Assembly: GCA_019637315.1 (NCBI GenBank) | Contig: JAHBVU010000003.1 | Location: 62,001-126,000 of the forward strand | Length of the DNA stretch: 64,000 nt | Source: Gemmatimonadales bacterium | Lineage (GTDB): Bacteria; Gemmatimonadota; Gemmatimonadetes; Gemmatimonadales; GWC2-71-9 | Direction: 5' to 3' | Part shown: positions 1 through 8,453 of the stretch, in pieces | Numbering within the stretch: position 1 is the first letter of the stretch | Layout of the letters: each line of letters begins with the position of its first letter | Position numbers and translations under genes: made by a program | Notes under the pieces: model-generated | Database searches by the model: none | What the model was told of the DNA's origin: nothing | Seen by the model: only the letters and a program-made list of their open reading frames with translations

Positions 1-2
1 TG

Positions 3-470
3 ACAGCGAGCACCCATCTGGCGGAGACGCCGCCATCGGCGGCGGTCCATCTCGCCGAAGGATCATGGGGAGCCAACGGCGACTTCAGCAAATGGCTCAA
101 CCCGGACACCGAGTGGACCTGGCTCAGGCTCTGGCCGGCCGAAGACCGCTTCTGGTCCGTCGCCGCCCGTGCCATCGAGCGGTCCGATGCGCATCCGGTG
201 CTGGAACAAGCCGCGCGCGAGCTGCTGCTGGCCCAGTCGTCCGACTGGCAGTTCATCATTTCATCCGCCACGGCGGGCGACTATGCGTCCAAACGGTTCA
301 CCGAGCACCTCGACAACCTGGATCAGCTGCTCGGGATGCTCGAGGCCACTGTGCTACCTGAGCAGGCCGTCGCGGTTGCCGGAGAGATGCGGACCCGGAG
401 CGACCTCTTTCCTTCAATCATCCCTGCTCTCCGGTCCGCCTTGGCCGTCAGAGGACCCCTGATCGCATGA
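3..470 (+). CDS. GH57 alpha-glucan branching-type enzyme, C-terminal part (5' end outside window)
   Basis: The reading frame is open from base 3 and ends at a TGA overlapping the next start (ATGA). About 155 C-terminal residues are visible. They carry the GEGSWG-like segment (AEGSWGANGD), the NPDTEWTW motif and a helical tail with LLLAQSSDW. This is the C-terminal signature of the GH57/DUF1957 family, whose characterised members are 1,4-alpha-glucan branching enzymes making alpha-1,6 branches in glycogen-like polymers in the cytoplasm. The catalytic residues lie upstream of the window, so activity cannot be judged. Two more GH57 genes follow with overlapping starts, which supports a glycogen/maltodextrin operon. 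Family assignment is firm; the exact reaction is inferred. Confidence 0.85.
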   Translation, partial: TASTHLAETPPSAAVHLAEGSWGANGDFSKWLNPDTEWTWLRLWPAEDRFWSVAARAIERSDAHPVLEQAARELLLAQSSDWQFIISSATAGDYASKRFTEHLDNLDQLLGMLEATVLPEQAVAVAGEMRTRSDLFPSIIPALRSALAVRGPLIA

Positions 471-2461
471 CGACGGGCACGGGGCGACGCAGCGTCGTCA
501 TCCACGGCCACTTCTACCAGCCGCCGCGGGAGGACCCGTGGATCGACCTGGTCGAGCGTGAGATCAGCGCGGCGCCGTTCCACGACTGGAACCAGCGGGT
601 CGACCACGAGTGTTATCGGGCGGTACTTGCTGCGCGGGTTGTCGGGGAAGACGGCAGTATCCGGCGTATCGTCAATACGCTGGAATGGATCAGCTTCAAC
701 GTTGGCCCGACCCTGCTCGAGTGGATGGAGAAGGAAGCGCCGGCCACCTACCGCGGCATTCTTGCCGCCGACCGCGCCAGTATGATCCGGCTCGGCGCAG
801 GCAACGCTATAGCGATGCCGTATCACCATACCATCCTTCCGCTTGCCTCGTATCACGACAAGGTCACGGAGGTTCGCTGGGGCATCGCCGATTTCCGACG
901 CCGGTTCGGCCGCGAACCAGTCGGGATGTGGCTGCCGGAGACGGCGGTGGACGACGAGACACTCGATGTCCTCGCAATGGAGGGGATTCACTTCACTCTC
1001 CTGGCGCCGCATCAGTTGACCAAGCTCCCGCCGGCTGGTTTGCCCGGACGCTACCAGACCGGCCGCGGCCGATCGATCGTGATCATCCCCTATGACGGCG
1101 GAATGAGTCACGACGTCGCGTTTGGTCCCTTGGTGCGAAGTGCCGATCTCTGGCTCAGGCGCCTGCTCGAGCCACCGCTCCCGGCCCGCGGGCCCCGGCT
1201 CGAAAGCGTCGCGACCGACGGCGAGACCTACGGCCACCACCACAAGTTCGGTGACATGGCGCTTGCTGCCGTCTTGCATGCGCTCCATGGGCGCCGCGAC
1301 GTTCGGATCGAGAACTTCGCCAGCTTCCTCGCCCGTCATCCGCCACAACACGATGTCACGATCGAGGCACCGACCTCGTGGAGTTGCGCTCACGGGGTCG
1401 AACGCTGGCGGTCGGACTGCGGCTGCCGGATGACGGCGGGAACCTCGCAGGCCTGGCGCGCTCCGCTGCGGGACGCGATCGTGTGGCTGACCGACGAACT
1501 GCATGCCCTCTACGGCGCCGAAGCGGCTCAGTACTTCGAGGACCCCTGGGCAGCCCGAACGACATACGGCATCACCGGGGCGCCCAGCGACCTTCCCGAG
1601 CGGGCACGGGAACTGATCGAGCTCGAGCGAAACGCCCTGCGCAGCTTCACCTCCTGCGGATGGTTCTTCGACGACATCGGTGGAATCGAGTCGATTCAGA
1701 TCTTGCGTTATGCCGCACGTGCGCTCGACCTCGCCGGACCGACGGGCCCTGATCTCGAGCGCGGCTTTCTCGAGCGGCTGGCCGCAGCCGAAAGCAACGA
1801 CCCTGCGCTCGGAACGGGAGCCGACATCTACCGACGCAGCGCCCGGCCGCGCTGGCCGGCGGAGCAACGCGTGGCCGCGGGATTTGCCGCGATGTCGGGC
1901 CTGTGTCCCGGTCACACACGGCACCTGATCGGCGGGTTCCTGGCAGGGCCCTCGGAGCAGAACACGGTTCAGGTCCAGCACCGACGGACAGGCCACCGCA
2001 CCCGTTTTGCTGCGCAGGTTCATCGCACAGCCGGCTTCCGGCTCGAGATCGACCTCACCGACGCCGAGGGCCGACAGACAACGCTCGGCCTCGAGGCGCT
2101 CCCCGAGCGTGAACACGACCTTGCTCGCGAAGTGCTGCGTCGTGAGGTGCTGCGGGAGGTGATGAGCCCGGAGGACCTGGTGCGCTTGGCGCACGGTTCC
2201 GTGGCGTACCCCGAGGCACTGCGCAGCGCCATAACCCGGCTCGTTCCCGAGTCGACCGACCAGGTTACTGCCGACACGATTGCCCGATTGGTTCGCAGCT
2301 TGGACCTCCTCGCACTCGAGGAGCTCACGGTGCCGTTCGAAGCCCAGACTCGGTTCTTCCGATTGATGGAAGCGGCCGGGCCGCATCCGCCGACGCTGCT
2401 GGCGGGCCTCAGCACGCGACTGGGCTTCTCACGCGACGCCTTCGACCGCGAGGACCGATGA
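467..2461 (+). CDS. GH57 family glycoside hydrolase with DUF3536 C-terminal region
   Basis: A 664-residue GH57-fold protein without a signal peptide, so probably cytoplasmic. The N-terminus has the family signature HGHFYQPPRED (about residues 13-23). The segment GMWLPETAVD places the likely nucleophile at Glu158, and TDGETYGHHH places the likely acid at Asp251. The region after about residue 350 matches the DUF3536 extension. No specific reaction is established for this subfamily, to my knowledge; an alpha-glucan hydrolase or transferase role is inferred from the fold and from GH57 partners on both sides. The start overlaps the previous stop and the next gene starts inside this one's stop, so the three are probably translationally coupled. 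Confidence 0.85.
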   Translation: MTTGTGRRSVVIHGHFYQPPREDPWIDLVEREISAAPFHDWNQRVDHECYRAVLAARVVGEDGSIRRIVNTLEWISFNVGPTLLEWMEKEAPATYRGILAADRASMIRLGAGNAIAMPYHHTILPLASYHDKVTEVRWGIADFRRRFGREPVGMWLPETAVDDETLDVLAMEGIHFTLLAPHQLTKLPPAGLPGRYQTGRGRSIVIIPYDGGMSHDVAFGPLVRSADLWLRRLLEPPLPARGPRLESVATDGETYGHHHKFGDMALAAVLHALHGRRDVRIENFASFLARHPPQHDVTIEAPTSWSCAHGVERWRSDCGCRMTAGTSQAWRAPLRDAIVWLTDELHALYGAEAAQYFEDPWAARTTYGITGAPSDLPERARELIELERNALRSFTSCGWFFDDIGGIESIQILRYAARALDLAGPTGPDLERGFLERLAAAESNDPALGTGADIYRRSARPRWPAEQRVAAGFAAMSGLCPGHTRHLIGGFLAGPSEQNTVQVQHRRTGHRTRFAAQVHRTAGFRLEIDLTDAEGRQTTLGLEALPEREHDLAREVLRREVLREVMSPEDLVRLAHGSVAYPEALRSAITRLVPESTDQVTADTIARLVRSLDLLALEELTVPFEAQTRFFRLMEAAGPHPPTLLAGLSTRLGFSRDAFDREDR

Positions 2462-4398
2462 CCCAGCCTGTTCTGTTCACCTTCGGCCTGCATCTGCATC
2501 AGCCGGTTGGGAATTTCGACTCCGTCTTCGAGCAGCATCTCACCGACGTCTACGCTCCGCTGCTGGATGCGCTCGGCGAGGGCCAGGCCTGGCCCGTGTC
2601 GCTCCACCTCTCCGGCCCGCTGCTCGACTGGCTGACCCGACATGCCGCAGCCTACCTCGACCGGCTCGGCCGCGAAGTGGCCTCGGGCAATATCGAGCTC
2701 CTGCTTGCCGGGTATGACGAGCCGATCCTCGCGGTGCTGCCGCGAGAGGATCGCATCGAGCAGATTGCCCGCCTTCGCGACACGGTCGAGCGCCGCTTCG
2801 GGGTGCGAGCGACTGGGCTGTGGCTGACGGAACGCGTCTGGGAGCCCGATCTGCCCGAGGACCTCCGCCGGGCCGGCATCGACTACGTCCTGGTCGATGA
2901 TCGTCACTTTCTGGTCGCGGGCTTCGAGCGCACCGTCCTGCATCGGCCGTTCCGAACCGAGAGCGGCGGGCACGCCATTACGGTCTTGCCGATCGACGAG
3001 CGGCTTCGCTATCTCGTGCCGTTTCGCCCGCCCTCGGAACTGGCGGACTACTTCCGTCGGCTGCACCAGGAGGGCGCACCCATGGCTGTCCTGGCCGATG
3101 ACGGTGAAAAGTTCGGCGGCTGGCCGGGCACGCTCGAGTGGGTCTACGGCAGCGGCTGGATGCGCGACTTTACCGCCACGTTGCGCCAGCTGAGCAATGA
3201 GGGCGTCATCCGCCTGGCCACGTTTGCCGACGCGGTGGCAACGATTCCGAGCGGCGGCATTGCCTATCTGCCGTCAGCCTCGTATCGCGAGATGGAGGGT
3301 TGGGCCCTCCCCGCCGCCGCATCGCGCCGGCTGTCCGCCCTGGAGTCCGAGCTCGGCCCGGACCGGCTCGAAAGCATGGATGGCGCCCTGGTCCGGGGAA
3401 CCCACTGGCGAAACTTCTTCGTCAAGTACTCCGAATCGAATCGGATGCACAAGAAGATGCTGGCGTTGTCGGCCCTGTCGCGGCAACGCGGAGACCCTGC
3501 CGAAGCTCGCCGTGCCATCGGCAAGGCGCAGTGCAACGATGCCTACTGGCACGGCGTCTTCGGTGGACTCTACTTGCCCCACCTGCGCGAGGGGATCTGG
3601 CGAGAGCTGGCCAGAGCCGAGGGAGTTCTCCGCCACGGTGAGCCGCTCCGCTGGGAAAAGACAGATCTGGACGTGGATGGGGTCCACGAGCTCTGGATTC
3701 ACAGCGGTGCGACCTCCGTACTGCTGGCTCCGCACCGCGGCGGGTCGGTCGAGGAGTGGACTGTGTTCGCCGCTGGCCGAAACCACGCCGACGTGCTGAC
3801 CAGGCGCCGCGAAGCCTACCATCAGGACGCGATCGATCGCGCCACGGTAGAAGGGGCGCCAGCACACCCGCCCTCCGGCGACGGTGCACCGAGCATTCAC
3901 GACCTCGAAGAGCGGCTGGAGCTGTCGACCCTGCCACCGTTTGACGCCTATCCGCGCGCGATCTTCCAGGAGCGCCTGCTTGGCACCATCGAGTCACCTG
4001 AGGCCCTGGCGACGTCTGCGGTCGCAGTTCTGAGAGATTGGGGAGCCCAGGTCGGACGGCTCGAGGCCGAACCAACCGACCAGACTGCCCCCAGACTCTC
4101 GTTCCGAGTCGTCTTTGAAGGCATGACCAAGCGCCTCACGATCGCGGATGACGGCACGATCACGGCTGAGTTCACCTGGGATAGCAGCGAGGACGTACCC
4201 TGGTTTGCAACCGAGCTCTCGGTTGCCGGGCAGGTCGAAATCGAAACCAATGCGGTGCGCGAGTGGCGCTACCCGATCGAGACGGTGGCCAAAAGCGAGC
4301 GGGGCTTCGACCGAACCGTCCAGGGCACCGCCATCGTACTGGCCTGGCCTGCCCCGGTCGGTCACGGCAAAGTCATTCTGCGCTCGGGCGGCCGGTAG
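2458..4398 (+). CDS. GH57 4-alpha-glucanotransferase / alpha-amylase-type enzyme
   Basis: A 646-residue cytoplasmic GH57 enzyme resembling archaeal 4-alpha-glucanotransferases, which transfer maltooligosaccharide segments between alpha-1,4-glucans. The N-terminus GLHLHQPVGNF contains the substrate-site histidines. WLTERVWEP gives Glu125 as nucleophile, and VLADDGEKFGGWPG gives Asp214 or Asp215 as acid; these positions sit very close to those of the Thermococcus litoralis enzyme (Glu123, Asp214). The C-terminal third is a beta-rich DUF1926-like domain. It overlaps the preceding DUF3536 gene by 4 bases. With the branching-type enzyme upstream it would process linear and branched alpha-glucans. 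The stop codon lies inside a GC-rich hairpin. Confidence 0.9.
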   Translation: MTQPVLFTFGLHLHQPVGNFDSVFEQHLTDVYAPLLDALGEGQAWPVSLHLSGPLLDWLTRHAAAYLDRLGREVASGNIELLLAGYDEPILAVLPREDRIEQIARLRDTVERRFGVRATGLWLTERVWEPDLPEDLRRAGIDYVLVDDRHFLVAGFERTVLHRPFRTESGGHAITVLPIDERLRYLVPFRPPSELADYFRRLHQEGAPMAVLADDGEKFGGWPGTLEWVYGSGWMRDFTATLRQLSNEGVIRLATFADAVATIPSGGIAYLPSASYREMEGWALPAAASRRLSALESELGPDRLESMDGALVRGTHWRNFFVKYSESNRMHKKMLALSALSRQRGDPAEARRAIGKAQCNDAYWHGVFGGLYLPHLREGIWRELARAEGVLRHGEPLRWEKTDLDVDGVHELWIHSGATSVLLAPHRGGSVEEWTVFAAGRNHADVLTRRREAYHQDAIDRATVEGAPAHPPSGDGAPSIHDLEERLELSTLPPFDAYPRAIFQERLLGTIESPEALATSAVAVLRDWGAQVGRLEAEPTDQTAPRLSFRVVFEGMTKRLTIADDGTITAEFTWDSSEDVPWFATELSVAGQVEIETNAVREWRYPIETVAKSERGFDRTVQGTAIVLAWPAPVGHGKVILRSGGR

Positions 4399-4408
4399 CC
4401 GCCCGAGC
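4382..4408. terminator. Hairpin between convergent GH57 and LVIVD genes
   Basis: An 11-bp perfect inverted repeat (GCTCGGGCGGC, 5-base loop, reverse complement) spans the stop codon of the GH57 transferase gene. It lies 8 bases from the stop of the convergent minus-strand gene. No T-run follows on either strand, so it is a terminator-like or RNA-protecting hairpin shared by both genes rather than a textbook intrinsic terminator. Confidence 0.5.
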
Positions 4409-4415
4409 CTGTGTA

Positions 4416-6371
4416 TCAAGGAACCGGCTGTTCTTTCCGCGCCAGGCGCGTAATCCAGAGCCCGCTGTTGATATCGTTGAAGTAGATCGTGTTGTTCTTG
4501 ACCACGACACCCCAGGTAAAGGTCGCCCGCGGCTTGAGCCCGGCCGAGTCTGCCGTGAAGAGCCAGGCGATTTCCCGCCCCTGCCGCAGCAGGTCGCCTT
4601 TGAGTTCACCCGAGATGTCGACCACTCGGCCACCACCCTGATAGGCGCCCATATACAGCGAGTCGCCCTCGACCCAGATGTTGTGCACCCCGCCATCGGT
4701 CGGCTCGTACCAGGCAACGATCTTGGGCTTGAGGATATCGGAGACATCCACCACTTGCAGCCGGCCCCAAGTCAGGTCGTTGCCACTCTCGTGGCCCTTG
4801 GCGGTCGCGGCGGCATACACTTCATCGGCAATAAAGATGTAGTCCTTGTGACGCCACGACGTGTGGGTACCCCGAGCGCCAAGCCCGTACATGTCGTCGA
4901 CCCGGCGATACAAGTGATTCAGATCGTACTTGAGTTGCGACACGAACGCCGGCTTCTCGGGACTGCCGCCACGGAGGCCGTTCCCGATGTCGAGAATGAT
5001 CAGGCCGTCGTTCCAGTAGGACAGGTAGGCAAAGCCGCCGCGCACGTCGATATCGTGGATGTACCGCCCATGTTCGCTCTGCTCAGTCTGCCAGCGCCCG
5101 ACTTCCCGGGGGTTATAGGGATCCTTGATCGAGATGACGCGCATCGACCCGGTCGCGTCGTCCGTCAGGTAGACATGACCCTCATAGACGTACGACGAGT
5201 GGACCCCGCCTGACACGGTCTCGGTATAGTCGGCAATGATCTTGGGATGGCAGGGATCACTCGCATCGAAAACGGCAATGCCGTTCTTGCGATTCGAGGC
5301 GTTCTCCCGAGAGAAGACGCCATACTTGCCGTCTTCCGTCGTCATCACGTCGTTGATGAGGCGTGCATCGATCACCATCGAGTCGACGATCTGCGGTGCC
5401 GACGGATTGCTTACGTCGATGGCATAGATTCGATCCGCAATCGTGCTGTAGTACAGGCATTTGCCGTTCGGGTGCGGCCAGATCTCGGCGCCTCGAAACG
5501 GCAGCGGAACCCGACCGAGCACTTCGATGCCGCGACCGACGTTGCGCGGCGCGGCAACCACGCCCGCGTCACCACTGGCGCTTCCGACGGATGCGGTGAC
5601 GGTGTACGACCCTTGTTCTTCCGCCACGAAGGCGCCATCGGCCCCGATCTGAGCCACCGCCGCGCCGGACAGGGCCGCAACGGACCAGCGAGGCGTCAAG
5701 CCCTCGAGAACCCGTCCGGCCCGGTCCTTCACGACCGCCGTGAATCGGACCACATCACCCGTGCGCACCGAGCTGACGCCGGGTTCGACCGTCACCGTGG
5801 CGGGAATGGCAGCGACCACCTCGATGTCGACCGAGGCCGATGCGGTTCCAGCCCGCGCTGTGACTACCGCGCTACCTGCGCGCACCGCATTGAGTCGACC
5901 ATCCGGCGTCACAGCCACCACCGAGGGCTGGCTCGACTGGAAGGTGATGTTGTCATAACGGATGTCGTTTTCGGCGCTGAGCGGAGTGCCGGTCAGCGAG
6001 TAGCGGGATCCGACGGCCAGTTTAAGCGAGGTCGCCGAGAGCTGCAGCTTGGCTGCGGGCGCCGGGGTGATGCGCACCGTAGCCTCCTGAGTCACGCGAG
6101 GACTCCCCGGCGCAAACGCCATGGCCACGACGCGTACGTAGCCCCGAAAGCCTCCACGAACGAGACCGGTCGAGTCAACCGCTCCATCCCCGCCACCGAA
6201 CCAGACCACCCTGGCGTTCGGTACCGGCGCGCCGTTCGCATCGAGGACTCTGGCAGTCATCTGCAGCGTCTGCCCGACCTGCAGTTCGGCACGCTCAGGC
6301 TCGACCTGCACTCGCGCAATCGTCGCCGGTGCCTGCTGCAGCACCGCAAGAACCAATACTGCCGACACCAT
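4416..6371 (-). CDS. Exported Ig-like (BIG2) and LVIVD-repeat protein
   Basis: A 651-residue protein with a short hydrophobic N-terminus (MVSAVLVLAVLQQAPA), so probably exported. Residues about 20-270 form two or three bacterial Ig-like modules (for example VQVEPERAELQVGQTLQM). Residues about 280-650 contain LVIVD-type repeats (IYAIDVSNPSAPQIVD, IAVFDASDPCHPKIIA, LQVVDVSDILKPKIVA), which fold as a beta-propeller. No catalytic motif is visible; a surface or periplasmic binding role is inference. A strong AAGGAG ribosome site sits 6 bases before the ATG. It lies 29 bases downstream of a predicted outer-membrane barrel gene on the same strand, so the two probably form an operon and may act together. 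Confidence 0.7.
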   Translation of the reverse strand: MVSAVLVLAVLQQAPATIARVQVEPERAELQVGQTLQMTARVLDANGAPVPNARVVWFGGGDGAVDSTGLVRGGFRGYVRVVAMAFAPGSPRVTQEATVRITPAPAAKLQLSATSLKLAVGSRYSLTGTPLSAENDIRYDNITFQSSQPSVVAVTPDGRLNAVRAGSAVVTARAGTASASVDIEVVAAIPATVTVEPGVSSVRTGDVVRFTAVVKDRAGRVLEGLTPRWSVAALSGAAVAQIGADGAFVAEEQGSYTVTASVGSASGDAGVVAAPRNVGRGIEVLGRVPLPFRGAEIWPHPNGKCLYYSTIADRIYAIDVSNPSAPQIVDSMVIDARLINDVMTTEDGKYGVFSRENASNRKNGIAVFDASDPCHPKIIADYTETVSGGVHSSYVYEGHVYLTDDATGSMRVISIKDPYNPREVGRWQTEQSEHGRYIHDIDVRGGFAYLSYWNDGLIILDIGNGLRGGSPEKPAFVSQLKYDLNHLYRRVDDMYGLGARGTHTSWRHKDYIFIADEVYAAATAKGHESGNDLTWGRLQVVDVSDILKPKIVAWYEPTDGGVHNIWVEGDSLYMGAYQGGGRVVDISGELKGDLLRQGREIAWLFTADSAGLKPRATFTWGVVVKNNTIYFNDINSGLWITRLARKEQPVP

Positions 6372-6400
6372 ACCCGCTCCTTTGCCTTCAACGTTTCGAG

Positions 6401-7471
6401 CTATCGAAGCCGGACTTCAAACGGTGTCCGGACTACCAGACGATAGGAGTACTCCCACGACGTTCCACGAATCGCAATGCTCGGTTCCTGATCGATCCGA
6501 TGCAGTCGGAACTCAGCGTCGAGAGCAACTCCGCCCTCGAGGGTGGCGCGATGCAGCAGACCCAGCTCGAGATAGTCCCGCTTCGACCGAAACGAGACCG
6601 GCAGCACCGCGGTGGAATTGTAGTTGTTGTCCCCTTCCTGCGAGACAAAGTCCCGTCCCCACCAGCGAATTCCGAAGACCTCGAGGTGCCGAGCCGGCCA
6701 AACGCCCGCACGCACGAAGGTGCCCTGCCCGCGCCGGGGCCAATCCTCCGGGGCCTCCGAGTCGATGTTTCCCCGGCTGGCCTGACGAAAAAACGACAGC
6801 GAGGCCAGCCCGACAGCTGGAATGGTATCAGCCACCGTTACACCGTACGCAGAGGCGCCGTTGTTGGTGACGGGCACCCCGGCACTGAAGAGCTGACCTC
6901 CGTGGTGCAGGCCATGATACTGCGCTTCCAGGGCCAGCTGCCGGACTGGTTTCAGTCGGAAAACCCACCCAAAATCAAAGACCTCGCGCTGCTCCGGCGT
7001 GTTGAGAGCCTGCCAGTTGATGAATATCTCACCATCGAGCCAGGGACGCCGTTCGATCCACTGCAGGCCATACTCGATGGGCCGAGTCAGCTCGAGGGTG
7101 CTGACGGCAAGAGGATCGATGAACCCATGTCGACGCTCGGTCTGCAAGGTTCCCAGCACCCCGGTGGAGCTCCCGCTCTGATAGCGAAACGAGAGGATCG
7201 GTTTGACCCGATCGAGGAACGATTCGGACCCCCAGCGGACATCACCCAGCGCCCCGACGTGAAAGGCGTACTTGGGCGAGGGCCTGATGACCAGCCGAGT
7301 GGCCAGCTGGCCACCCAAAATCGTCTCCCCTTCACGGTACGGCGTGAAGAACTCGGTGTTGTCCCCATAGATTGTCCCGACGGACCGCCAGGTCACCTGC
7401 TGAGCATGGATCGGCAGCGCCGTCCCCACGGCTGACAGCATCAGGAGCGAGAGCGGGACAATGCGCGCCAT
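6401..7471 (-). CDS. Predicted outer-membrane beta-barrel protein of unknown function
   Basis: A 356-residue protein with a clear signal peptide ending near AQQ (MARIVPLSLLMLSAVGTALPIHAQ). The rest alternates polar and aromatic residues in short strands separated by turns and ends in VRTPFEVRLR, typical of transmembrane barrels. I do not recognise a named family. It is the first gene of a probable two-gene minus-strand unit with the LVIVD-repeat protein 29 bases downstream. The 88-base gap to the divergent aguB gene should hold promoters for both directions and contains the palindrome ATCATGAT just upstream of this ATG. Confidence 0.6.
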   Translation of the reverse strand: MARIVPLSLLMLSAVGTALPIHAQQVTWRSVGTIYGDNTEFFTPYREGETILGGQLATRLVIRPSPKYAFHVGALGDVRWGSESFLDRVKPILSFRYQSGSSTGVLGTLQTERRHGFIDPLAVSTLELTRPIEYGLQWIERRPWLDGEIFINWQALNTPEQREVFDFGWVFRLKPVRQLALEAQYHGLHHGGQLFSAGVPVTNNGASAYGVTVADTIPAVGLASLSFFRQASRGNIDSEAPEDWPRRGQGTFVRAGVWPARHLEVFGIRWWGRDFVSQEGDNNYNSTAVLPVSFRSKRDYLELGLLHRATLEGGVALDAEFRLHRIDQEPSIAIRGTSWEYSYRLVVRTPFEVRLR

Positions 7472-7559
7472 GGCAGATCATGATAAGGCCGTGACGTGCT
7501 GGGGGCGAGGGACCCTCTGCCGGGCCCGTTTACCCCGCTACGACGTTAGATTCGGACCC

Positions 7560-8453
7560 ATGACCAATCGATCCCGTATCGTGACGGTCGGACTCCCCCA
7601 AATGACGACGGTGGAGGATCCGACAGCCAATCTCCAAAAGGCGCTCGAACGCACCCGAGACGCGGCGCGGCAGGGCGCCCAGATCGTTTGTCTGCAGGAA
7701 CTCTTCATGGGCCCCTACTTCTGTCAGATGGAGGACCACCGGTTCTTCGCGCTGGCCGAAGCAATTCCGGGCCCGACCACCACCGCGTTCTCGACCCTGG
7801 CCAAGGAGCTGGGCATCGTGGTGGTTGCTTCGCTGTTTGAGAAGCGAGCCGAGGGACTCTATCACAACACCGCGGCCGTGATCGACGCCGACGGGACCTA
7901 TCTCGGTAAGTACCGGAAGATGCACATCCCGGACGACCCGCAGTACTACGAAAAGTTCTATTTCACACCGGGCGACCTCGGCTTCCGGACCTGGCAAACC
8001 CGATTCGGCAAGATCGGGGTGCTGATCTGCTGGGACCAGTGGTACCCCGAGGCTGCGCGGCTGACTGCCCTGTCTGGAGCGGAGATCATCTTCTATCCGA
8101 CCGCAATCGGCTGGTTGCCCCCGGAGAAGGCCGAGTACGGCGAACGCCAGCAAGCGGCCTGGGAGACGATCCAGCGGTCTCACGCGGTCGCCAATGGCGC
8201 GTATGTCGCGTCGGTCAACCGGGTCGGGCACGAAACCGGCGGCACGGCCGGGCCGGGGATCGAGTTCTGGGGCGGCAGCTTCGTAGCGGACCCCAACGGT
8301 CGGATCCTGGCCAAGGCAGGTACGGCAGAGGAGACCTTGATCGTCCCTTGCGACCTGAGCCAGGTCGACGTGGTCCGCACCCATTGGCCCTTCTTTCGCG
8401 ACCGCCGGATCGACGCCTACGGCGATCTCACCAAGCGATACATCGATTCATGA
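7560..8453 (+). CDS. aguB: N-carbamoylputrescine amidase
   Basis: A 297-residue nitrilase-superfamily enzyme converting N-carbamoylputrescine to putrescine, CO2 and ammonia. The catalytic triad is visible: Glu47 (LQELF), Lys120 (YRKMHIPDDP) and Cys157 (LICWDQWYPEAAR). Length and the GPYFCQ and YHNTAAVIDADG segments fit AguB. An upstream in-frame start at 7461 would add 33 residues with no family similarity, so the ATG at 7560 is preferred. TTAGAT lies 8 bases before that ATG, compatible with a very short or absent leader. The stop overlaps the start of agmatine deiminase (ATGA), giving a two-step agmatine-to-putrescine unit. Confidence 0.93.
   Translation: MTNRSRIVTVGLPQMTTVEDPTANLQKALERTRDAARQGAQIVCLQELFMGPYFCQMEDHRFFALAEAIPGPTTTAFSTLAKELGIVVVASLFEKRAEGLYHNTAAVIDADGTYLGKYRKMHIPDDPQYYEKFYFTPGDLGFRTWQTRFGKIGVLICWDQWYPEAARLTALSGAEIIFYPTAIGWLPPEKAEYGERQQAAWETIQRSHAVANGAYVASVNRVGHETGGTAGPGIEFWGGSFVADPNGRILAKAGTAEETLIVPCDLSQVDVVRTHWPFFRDRRIDAYGDLTKRYIDS

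Noticed and set aside
323-2386. Long open frame on the minus strand opposite the DUF3536 gene
   Set aside because: Lacks any family motif, is rich in Arg/Gly/Ala as expected of an antisense frame in GC-rich DNA, and overlaps a clear GH57 gene completely.
5247-6446. Plus-strand frame opposite the LVIVD-repeat gene
   Set aside because: The minus-strand product has a signal peptide and repeated domains; the plus frame is Arg-rich and featureless.
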